A DNA stretch of 41,728 bases from a bacterium. Lineage in GTDB: Bacteria; Chloroflexota; Limnocylindria; Limnocylindrales; Limnocylindraceae. The stretch is taken from assembly GCA_009919365.1 (NCBI GenBank), contig RGBZ01000001.1, positions 1 through 41,728 of the forward strand. The letters are read 5' to 3'. This document shows positions 35,696 to 41,728 of this stretch, piece after piece. The notes below the pieces were generated by a model. The model ran no database searches and was not told the origin of the DNA. It saw nothing but the letters and a program-made list of their open reading frames with translations. Made by a program: the position numbers and the translations under genes. Every line of letters begins with the position of its first letter. Positions within the stretch are counted from its first letter, which is position 1.

Positions 35696-35817
35696 GGATT
35701 TATTTGTGACTTCTCACGACTTCCTGTGTTTCCACACAGGACGCCTGAGCTCCCAAGCGTCGATCATGGCCACAGGCGACCGAGGCGCTAGCCGCTGCGA
35801 TAGAAAGGAGCAATCTC
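35696..35817 (+). promoter_or_regulatory. Structured leader before the acidic-tailed protein gene
   Basis: 122 bases without a gene. CCTGTGT/ACACAGG (35723-35729 with 35734-35740) is a perfect 7-bp hairpin with a TTCC loop. CGCCTG/CAGGCG (35742-35747 with 35773-35778) can close a second, 25-base loop. Then comes a GAAAGGAG ribosome-binding site. The first hairpin could be the terminator of the apbE transcript (no T-run follows), or both could be parts of a regulatory leader. I cannot match a known riboswitch. Confidence 0.4.
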
Positions 35818-36294
35818 ATGGCAAAGAACAAGAGCACAATTGAAGGTCAGGAACTCGCTCCGATGGAGCCGTGGCGTCCCGAGTACGCACCGCAGGCGAT
35901 CACTAGTCGCCGGCATCCAGCCTCAACGATCGTTGCCTTCGTGCTGGCCGCCGGGTTCGGCCTGTCGATCGGTGGCGCGTTTGCAAGCCAGGCCGGCATC
36001 TTGCCGCCACTCGGCGGCACCGAGTCTGCAGCCGTCGTCGACCAGTCGCCTGACGCATCAGCCGATTCAACTACTGAACCTGTAGTTGACCCAGTCGTTG
36101 ACCCGGCAACTGCGGTTGATGTCACGACAGGCGCGACTGATATCCCTGCAATTGATCCAGCGCCAACCAGTGATCCAGTTGTTATTCCACCACCAGCTGG
36201 CGGCGGATCAGACGATGACGACGATAGTGAGGACGACGGTGACGACGATGGTGAGGGCGACGACGGAGAAGACGAGGACGGCGAAGACGACTAA
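35818..36294 (+). CDS. Small single-pass membrane protein with poly-acidic tail, unknown function
   Basis: 158 residues. Cytosolic start, one membrane helix at about 36-58 (TIVAFVLAAGFGLSIGGAFA), then an outside region rich in Asp, Pro, Thr and Val. The last 30 residues are almost all Asp/Glu/Gly (DDDDDSEDDGDDDGEGDD). Not recognised. Follows the apbE cluster but has its own leader and a strong ribosome-binding site. A poly-acidic surface tail could bind Ca2+, Fe or other cations, which would suit the neighbouring redox genes; this is inference from composition only. The tail is encoded by a GAC/GAT-rich imperfect repeat (about 36208-36294). Confidence 0.7.
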   Translation: MAKNKSTIEGQELAPMEPWRPEYAPQAITSRRHPASTIVAFVLAAGFGLSIGGAFASQAGILPPLGGTESAAVVDQSPDASADSTTEPVVDPVVDPATAVDVTTGATDIPAIDPAPTSDPVVIPPPAGGGSDDDDDSEDDGDDDGEGDDGEDEDGEDD

Positions 36295-36317
36295 TCGATA
36301 GCCACCCAACGACGACG

Positions 36318-36364
36318 AGTCGCCGCAGCTCACTGGCGGGTAGGCTGCGGCGGCTCTGCGTTTT
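36318..36364 (+). terminator. Rho-independent terminator after the acidic-tailed protein gene
   Basis: CGCCGCAGC (36321-36329) and GCTGCGGCG (36344-36352) are perfect 9-bp arms, extendable to 12 bp with one wobble, with a 14-base loop. A TTTT run follows at 36361-36364. Confidence 0.6.
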
Positions 36365-36373
36365 CACGCTGGC

Positions 36374-36441
36374 GTTAATCCAGCGGTAATCATCTGCTCG
36401 CGAGCGCCCACGATTGCGTGTTAACTCTTGGTTAATTCTTT
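36374..36441 (+). promoter_or_regulatory. Candidate response-regulator operator: two pairs of 11-bp direct repeats
   Basis: GTTAATCCAGC/GGTAATCATCT (36374-36395) and GTTAACTCTTG/GTTAATTCTTT (36420-36441) are each two head-to-tail half sites with an 11-bp period. This is the layout bound by OmpR/PhoB-family dimers. The second pair ends ten bases before the -35 of the giant repeat-protein gene. Confidence 0.45.
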
Positions 36442-36451
36442 CCACAAGTGG

Positions 36452-36486
36452 TTGACAGCCAACATCGCATCGGCGAATCTTCTGGC
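36452..36486 (+). promoter_or_regulatory. Leaderless promoter of the giant repeat protein
   Basis: TTGACA (36452-36457, perfect -35), 17 bases, GAATCT (36475-36480), six bases (TCTGGC), then GTG 36487. Same layout as the response-regulator promoter. It rules against the in-frame GTG at 36448, which lies upstream of the -35. Confidence 0.6.
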
Positions 36487-39400
36487 GTGAACCGCCCGTC
36501 TGTGAACACCTCTCGAATACTTCGCACGCTTCTTTTCGCCACCCTCTTCCTGATCGCTCCGGTTACCGAAGTTGTGGGATTAACGTCGACGGCCACGGCG
36601 TCAACTGCTATCACGGCGTCGCGCACCGCGACTCAGCTCGTTCCGCAAAAGATTCCAACGCCGAAGGCTGCGGCAGCGCAGACCATCACATTTACGAAGC
36701 CAGCAGATGTCGCTCTCGGAGTCGCTCCATACAACCTTGTTGCGACCGCTTCGAGCAAGCTACCCGTGTCGTTCGCGAGCAACTCCGCAGCCGTGTGCAC
36801 CGTCACTCCAACAGGCACGGTCACCATTAAGACAATTGGAACCTGCTCCATCACTGCTTCGCAGGCGGGGCAAGCGGCAAAGTTCAAACCGGCGACCCCG
36901 GTCACGCAAACCTTCGCCGTAAAGACCGCGCAGACCATCACCTTCACGCTCAGCTCCTCGGCGATCACGTTTGGTGATTCAGCACCGATCATTACCGCCT
37001 CATCCACAGCGGTCGGCGTCACGGTCTCCCTTACCTCCTCCACCCCTGGAGTCTGCACAGTCTCAGCACGCACGATCACTGTCCTCACAGCGGGCAGCTG
37101 CACCATCGTTGCAGCCTCGGCAGCCACGCCGACGGTTGCAGCGGCCGTCAGCGTCTCGCGCACCTTCACGATTGCCCTCCGGTCGCAGGCCATCACCTGG
37201 GTTCAAGATCTGACTGGCGTCGTGGCTCCAGAAGAGGGTCCAATCACACTTGTGGCGTCTACGAATAGTCCGCTGACCGTGACGTTTGTCGCCAGCCCAG
37301 CATCGGTCTGTACCGTAAGTGGCACGGACCTCACGCTCGTTGGACCCGGAAACTGCAGCATCACTGCGCGCCAAGCTGGTGACGCCCGTTATGCGGCCGC
37401 CACGCCAATCGCGAAAACCTTGAGGATTCGACTGGCTCAAGCCATCACGTTTGACCCAATTGAGGACCAATCACTTGAGGACCTCCTCGTCTCGCTCGAG
37501 GCGTTCAGCGACAGTGGGCTGACCGTCTCGTACCTCTCATCCACCAAGAGCGTTTGCGTCGTTCGCGGCGGGTTCATCGTTCTCAAAAGCGCGGGCAGCT
37601 GTGAGGTAACAGCGCGACAGGCGGGCAACAACCTCTACGGTCCAGCTGAGGAGGTGGTTGTCTCGTTCGAAGTGACCAAGATTGAGCAGCTCATCACGTT
37701 TGAGCCGCCAGAGGATCAGACCCTTGACACCACGGTGGTCCCACTTGATGTGTCGAGCGACAGCAATCTTCCAGTCAAATTGGTTTCAAGCGACAGGAGT
37801 GTGTGCACCACCTCTGGCTCTTCGCCCATCGTGACCCTGAGAGGCGAGGGAACGTGCGAGATCACGGCGAGCCAAGCAGGCGGTACGAAGTACGCCCCAG
37901 CCGAAGATGTTGTCGTCACCTTTGAGGTAGCCAAGGTTGAGCAGGTGATCACCTTCGACCAGATCGAGGAACAGACCCTTGAGGAGCCGTTTCTTACGCT
38001 TGACGCATTCTCCGACAGCGGCCTTCTGGTGAAGTTCACCTCCACCGATACGACCGTCTGCACCGTTCGTGGCTCGGTCGTCACCCTACGCAGCGAGGGA
38101 ACCTGTGAAATCGTTGCCAAGCAAGCTGGCAACAGAGTGTTTGCTGCAGCAGAAGACGTACCAAACGCATTTACTGTTTCGAAGATCTACCAGGAGATCA
38201 CGTACGAACCTATTGAAGATCAGCGCATCGATCTAGGCGATGTAAGCCTAGACGTTAACACAGCCTCCGGGCTTTTTTTAATTTTCGGCTCAAATACGCC
38301 GACCATCTGCACCATCACCAGCTCAAATCCGCTCGTCACGCTTCTACGGGTTGGCGAATGCGAGATTGCGGTGAACCAGCCGGGTAATCGGCGATACGCG
38401 GCGGCCGAAGAGGTCCTGATCAATTTCGCGGTCGTCGGCGTGGAGCAGGTGATCACCTTTGATCAGCCCGAAGAGCAGTCGCTTGCGCGACCGTTCGTCA
38501 TCCTTGCCGCAACCTCGGATAGCGGCCTGCCAGTGCGCTTCACCTCGAATAGTCCCGAAGTCTGTTCCGTTACGGAAGGCGGTGCCGTCACCCTTCTCAG
38601 CGCAGGAGACTGCGAAATTGCAGCCAACCAGGCGGGGACCACGATTTACGACGCCGCGGAAGAGGTCGTCAACACCTTTACGGTCAACAAGATTGAACAG
38701 GTGATCACCTTCGACCAGCCAGAAGAGGAGACTCTCGCGACCACCACGTTGAGCCTCTCAGCAATCAGCGACAGCGGTCTGCCGGTCACCTTTACCTCCA
38801 ATAGTCCTGACGTTTGTACCGTCACCGACGTTGACGAGGTTACCCTCGTTGGCGCGGGCGACTGCGAGATCGCCGCAAACCAAGAGGGCGATGACACCTA
38901 CGCCGCTGCGGAAGAGGTAATCAACACCTTTGCGATCAACAAGATTGATCAGGTGATCACCTTTGATCAGCCCGACGACCAGACCCTCGCAACCGCCTCG
39001 TTGCCACTTACGGCCGTAGCCGACAGCAATTTGGCGATCAGCTTCACCTCGAATTCCCCTGAGATCTGCACCGTTTCGCTGAACGGAACCGTCACCCTCT
39101 TGCGTGCGGGCGACTGTGAGATCGCGGCTAACCAAGAGGGGAACGACACATATGCTGCCGCGGAAGAGGTAATCAACACCTTTGCAATCAACAAGATTGA
39201 GCAGGTGATTACCGTTGCGCAACCGGTCGACCGTTTCGTCGGTGATCCTGCGTTCACGCTCTCAGCCTCCGCGGATAGCGGCCTTTCGCTCACCTACACC
39301 TCAAACAGCCCCGAGGTCTGCACGGTGGTGGCCACGAGCGGGTTGGTGACCCTGCTGGCGAGCGGCGACTGCGAGATTGGCATCAGCCAGGCGGGTAATG

Positions 39401-40416
39401 GTCGATATGAAGCTGCCGAAGATGAGAGCGCGATCTTCAGCGTCAACAAGATTGATCAGCAGATCTCCCTCACCGTCGCCGGGTCGCGAGTTCTCCAGCC
39501 AGTGCTGTCAAACGTTGCTGGCCTCACATTCGAGCTCCTCGGTAATGAGAGCACAACGACGCCGGTGTTTACGGTCAGCGATGAGGATGTCTGCACGATT
39601 GAGGATGACCTTGTGCTCCTCCATGCCTCTGGTACGTGCACGATTACCGCGACGGTTGCCGAGGATGATCAGTACCTTGAAGCGACATCAGAGATTAGCT
39701 TTGACGTCATCGGTGTCTACGATGTGTCCTATGTAGATGAGTCAAATCCAAACGCGGCGACAGTGACGATTGCGCAAGGCTCGTCGGTTACCCTGCCCAC
39801 CCCGACACGAGCCGGCTATACCTTCGACGGCTGGTTTGAGGACGACTCGCTTGTAGGCATGGGTGGCGAGAGCTACACGCCGGATCACTCGGTCAGCTTG
39901 ACGGCCCACTGGCTCGCCCTCGACTTCGAGATCACCCTGAGCGACGCCTACAACGTCAGCCCGCTCGACAGCCTGCTCTGGAGCTACGACGCCGACCTCG
40001 CGGGCCTCCCGACGGTTGAGGAGGTCAACGCCCGCCGCAGCGTCGACAGCGGCGAGCCGGACGGCTACGAGTTCGTCGGCTGGTACAGCGACCCCGCCGT
40101 GCACACCGAGGCCACCCTCGTTGAGAATGGCGACACGAACACCGCCGTCGGCAACCGCACCCTCTACGCCTTCTGGCGCCTCACCACCACCACCGTCACC
40201 TTCGACCTGAACGGCGCCACCGGGACCGCCCCCGCCGATGCCACCTGGACCTACGGCACCTTCCTCACCTTCCCGAGCGCGCCGACCCGCGCCGGCTACA
40301 CCTTCGACGGCTGGTTCACCGCGGACGAGGGGGGCGAGGAGATCACCTCCCTGACGGCGAACGACAGCACCGACGCGGAGACGACCCTCTACGCCCATGG
40401 TTTAACGCGGCAGTAG
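36487..40416 (+). CDS. Giant exported repeat protein (Ig-like and InlB-type repeats), frame ends prematurely
   Basis: 1309 residues to the first stop, probably the first part of a longer protein. Signal peptide at about 1-40 (RTLLFATLFLIAPVTEVVG). Then come twelve tandem Ig-like repeats of 83-85 residues. Each has ITF at its start, a Cys in a VCTV-like motif and a second Cys in a CEI/CTI motif followed by an A.QAG stretch. InlB/Listeria-Bacteroides-type repeats follow (AGYTFDGWF..., ending TAHW or YAHW). The region 39913-40397 is markedly richer in GC. At about 40396-40398 the frame breaks: this frame gives YAHGLTRQ and stops, while frame 3 continues with WFNAAVGG and further repeats. Likely a surface adhesin or stalk-type protein. 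Confidence 0.8.
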   Translation: MNRPSVNTSRILRTLLFATLFLIAPVTEVVGLTSTATASTAITASRTATQLVPQKIPTPKAAAAQTITFTKPADVALGVAPYNLVATASSKLPVSFASNSAAVCTVTPTGTVTIKTIGTCSITASQAGQAAKFKPATPVTQTFAVKTAQTITFTLSSSAITFGDSAPIITASSTAVGVTVSLTSSTPGVCTVSARTITVLTAGSCTIVAASAATPTVAAAVSVSRTFTIALRSQAITWVQDLTGVVAPEEGPITLVASTNSPLTVTFVASPASVCTVSGTDLTLVGPGNCSITARQAGDARYAAATPIAKTLRIRLAQAITFDPIEDQSLEDLLVSLEAFSDSGLTVSYLSSTKSVCVVRGGFIVLKSAGSCEVTARQAGNNLYGPAEEVVVSFEVTKIEQLITFEPPEDQTLDTTVVPLDVSSDSNLPVKLVSSDRSVCTTSGSSPIVTLRGEGTCEITASQAGGTKYAPAEDVVVTFEVAKVEQVITFDQIEEQTLEEPFLTLDAFSDSGLLVKFTSTDTTVCTVRGSVVTLRSEGTCEIVAKQAGNRVFAAAEDVPNAFTVSKIYQEITYEPIEDQRIDLGDVSLDVNTASGLFLIFGSNTPTICTITSSNPLVTLLRVGECEIAVNQPGNRRYAAAEEVLINFAVVGVEQVITFDQPEEQSLARPFVILAATSDSGLPVRFTSNSPEVCSVTEGGAVTLLSAGDCEIAANQAGTTIYDAAEEVVNTFTVNKIEQVITFDQPEEETLATTTLSLSAISDSGLPVTFTSNSPDVCTVTDVDEVTLVGAGDCEIAANQEGDDTYAAAEEVINTFAINKIDQVITFDQPDDQTLATASLPLTAVADSNLAISFTSNSPEICTVSLNGTVTLLRAGDCEIAANQEGNDTYAAAEEVINTFAINKIEQVITVAQPVDRFVGDPAFTLSASADSGLSLTYTSNSPEVCTVVATSGLVTLLASGDCEIGISQAGNGRYEAAEDESAIFSVNKIDQQISLTVAGSRVLQPVLSNVAGLTFELLGNESTTTPVFTVSDEDVCTIEDDLVLLHASGTCTITATVAEDDQYLEATSEISFDVIGVYDVSYVDESNPNAATVTIAQGSSVTLPTPTRAGYTFDGWFEDDSLVGMGGESYTPDHSVSLTAHWLALDFEITLSDAYNVSPLDSLLWSYDADLAGLPTVEEVNARRSVDSGEPDGYEFVGWYSDPAVHTEATLVENGDTNTAVGNRTLYAFWRLTTTTVTFDLNGATGTAPADATWTYGTFLTFPSAPTRAGYTFDGWFTADEGGEEITSLTANDSTDAETTLYAHGLTRQ
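36685..39715 (+). repeat. Twelve tandem repeats, 249-255 bp period (Ig-like domains)
   Basis: The ITF codon of successive units starts at about 36685, 36937, 37192, 37444, 37693, 37948, 38197, 38452, 38704, 38956, 39208 and 39462. Units 8-10 are the most alike at DNA level; units 1-3 and 12 are the most diverged. Two Cys are conserved in nearly all units. Confidence 0.85.
39913..40397 (+). other. High-GC cassette inside the giant repeat gene
   Basis: Hand counts of 60-base blocks give 52% GC at 39721-39780, 72% at 39961-40020, 70% at 40141-40200 and 48% at 40501-40560. Both edges fall at the HW codons that end an InlB-type unit. Codon choice inside is almost all C/G at third positions, unlike the rest of the gene. 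Confidence 0.65.
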
Positions 40417-41728
40417 GCGGAACCGTCGTAACCAGCTACGCCGCCCCAAGCGACACAACCCTGTACGCCCACTGGTCAATTGGTACCTATCTGGTCACTT
40501 GGGTTAATGAGGGGACAACCGTTCAGTCAAATAGTGTCTCTGTACTCATCGGTCTCCCAAGTGCACCAGCACTCACCAGGACCGCCTACACCCTCACCTG
40601 GGACAGGAGCGCCGATTACGCCACGATGACCATCACGGCCATCTGGACACCAACACCGAACTATTACACCGTGAGCTACAACCTGAATGGCGGTGATGGG
40701 GACTCAGTAGCTGATCAGGGCTATTCGATTGTTGAAACGTTGACTCTGCCAACAGCAGCTCCGGCGCGAACCGGCTACCACTTTGATGGCTGGTATACGA
40801 GCGCTACGGGCGGCACCTTGGTGTCGAATGGTGCGCCAGCAAGTACTAGGACCCTCTATGCACACTGGAGCCCCCTGCCAACCTTGGTTTCGGACATTAA
40901 CGCTCAAGGAGGCTCGTCTCCATATCTCTTTACCGCGCTTGGCAACTACTTGTACTTTGCCGCGGGCAACGGTGCAGAAGGCGCTGACAATGAGCTTTGG
41001 CGCACTAATGGCAGCACTACGACGCTCGTCGCAGACATTAACGTTGGAGAAGACGGTTCATGGCCTGGCGACCTGACGCTATTCAATGGGTACATCTACT
41101 TCTCCGCGGACGACGGGATTCACGGTCGTGAGCTGTGGCGAACAGACGGTACGACAACCACGCTGGTCGAGGACATCAATGAGGGCGCAAACACATCCGT
41201 GCCGTACGAACTAACTGTCCTGGGAGGCCACCTCTACTTCGTTGCCGACGACGGAGTACACGGATTCGAAGTGTGGCGAACGGATGGGAGCACGACCGAG
41301 CTCGTGCACGACGTCAATACCGGCTACTCGGGAGCGGTAGGCTCTGATCCAGGCAGCCTCACCACCCTAGGCGCATACCTCTACTTTACGGCGGACGACG
41401 GGGTGCACGGCAATGAACTTTGGCGCACAAATGGCGAAGTGACCACGCTCGTCGAAGACATCAACACTGCTAACGACGGATTCGACTCCTCCAACGCATA
41501 TGGGTTTACGGCACTCGCGGGCTACCTCTACTTTTCAGCGGATGACGGCGTCCACGGCACGGAACTCTGGCGCACGAACGGCACCACGACGGAGCTGGTG
41601 CTGGACATCAACCCTGACTCACCAGTTTCCAACCCAGGCAATTTCACCGCTTTGGGAAGCTACCTGTACTTCCGTGCGAATGGTGGCGAGGAGGGCACTG
41701 AGCTCTGGCGCACCAACGGCACCACAAC
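40398..41728 (+). CDS. Continuation of the giant repeat protein in another frame, open to window end
   Basis: No start codon of its own. Frame 3 opens in mid-repeat (WFNAAVGGTVVTSYAAP, ending TLYAHW) and stays open to the last base. It holds a degenerate InlB-type unit, another full one (GYHFDGWYTSATGG, ending LYAHW at about 40860), and then an array of ELWRTDG-type repeats. One extra base near 40397 would join it to the upstream gene in frame (YAHWFNAAVGG). Whether it is a pseudogene tail, a real second fragment or an assembly artefact cannot be told here. Confidence 0.75.
40897..41728 (+). repeat. ELWRTDG-type repeat array, 138-147 bp period
   Basis: The Glu codon of E(L/V)WRT(D/N)G falls at 40992, 41130, 41268, 41415, 41562 and 41700, giving 46- or 49-residue units. 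Consensus order is L..LG.YLYF.ADDGVHG.ELWRT followed by (D/N)G.TT.LV.DIN. Such units usually build a beta-propeller. The array is cut by the window end. Confidence 0.85.

Noticed and set aside
36448..36486. Upstream GTG as start of the giant repeat protein
   Set aside because: It precedes the TTGACA -35, so it would not be on the transcript.
37400..39460. CRISPR-like or mobile repeat array
   Set aside because: The 249-255 bp periodicity is coding, in frame and diverged at third positions; no short identical repeats with unique spacers.
39742..40398. 218-residue open frame on the minus strand
   Set aside because: Shadow of the GC-rich coding cassette; Gly/Val/Arg-rich, no domain and no ribosome-binding site.

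Overview
Overall character. The window is a compact, GC-rich (about 60%) bacterial chromosome segment. It carries about 27 protein-coding genes, two intact tRNAs and one truncated tRNA. Many neighbouring genes overlap by four bases (NTGA start/stop overlaps at 1299, 11981, 13929, 31869 and 34920). The gene set points to a bacterium with a polysaccharide-decorated wall and no outer-membrane genes in view: UPF0182, LytR-CpsA-Psr, a Wzm/Wzt-type ABC exporter, class I alpha-type glutamine synthetase, PucR and Lrp regulators, and Pro/Thr/Ser-rich exported proteins. I favour a streamlined Chloroflexota (Limnocylindria-like) lineage with Actinomycetota as the alternative. This is inference only, because no rRNA or marker phylogeny is possible here.

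Layout. 1-6565: 3' end of guaA, a small unknown gene, UPF0182, an apparently frameshifted CPBP protease, radC. 6609-8543: mreB-mreC (cell shape). 8500-10170 (minus): two-gene polysaccharide/teichoic-type ABC exporter. 10245-14537: parvulin foldase, mazG, rph, rdgB, a protein-folding and nucleotide-pool/RNA housekeeping run. 14509-17024 (minus): HSL-type esterase and an LCP ligase. 17073-18864: tRNA-Pro(UGG), beta-carbonic anhydrase, a membrane-anchored unknown protein. 18916-22504: Lrp regulator (minus), resB coupled to a PucR-type regulator. 22562-27839: a secreted SpoIID-like/FG-GAP/LysM protein, glnA, a NodB-type deacetylase (minus). 27895-28871: a tRNA-Pro(CGG) cut off in its T-loop and joined directly to a DoxX-Rieske gene that has lost its 5' end. 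28910-36294: tRNA-Arg(UCG), an OmpR-type two-component system, a YbaK-type deacylase, an aldose-epimerase-like gene, then a flavin electron-transfer cluster (ferric-reductase-like membrane flavoprotein, FMN-binding protein, ApbE) and a small acidic-tailed membrane protein. 36487 to the window end: a giant exported repeat protein with Ig-like, InlB-type and ELWRTDG repeats, broken by a reading-frame change near 40398.

How it works together. Wall and surface biology dominates: MreBC, LCP, ABC export, SpoIID/LysM, deacetylase, giant repeat protein. The second theme is extracytosolic redox chemistry: DoxX-Rieske, and the ferric-reductase-like/FMN-binding/ApbE trio, with a two-component system just upstream whose sensor has a strongly acidic extracytosolic loop.

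Most notable signals. Nine genes share one start architecture: a -10-like hexamer, exactly six bases, then the start codon, with no ribosome-binding site. This implies widespread leaderless transcription and fixes several starts. There are three structural breaks (about 5675, 27955 and 40398), the last at the edge of a roughly 70% GC cassette inside the giant gene. These may be real rearrangements or assembly/sequence errors.
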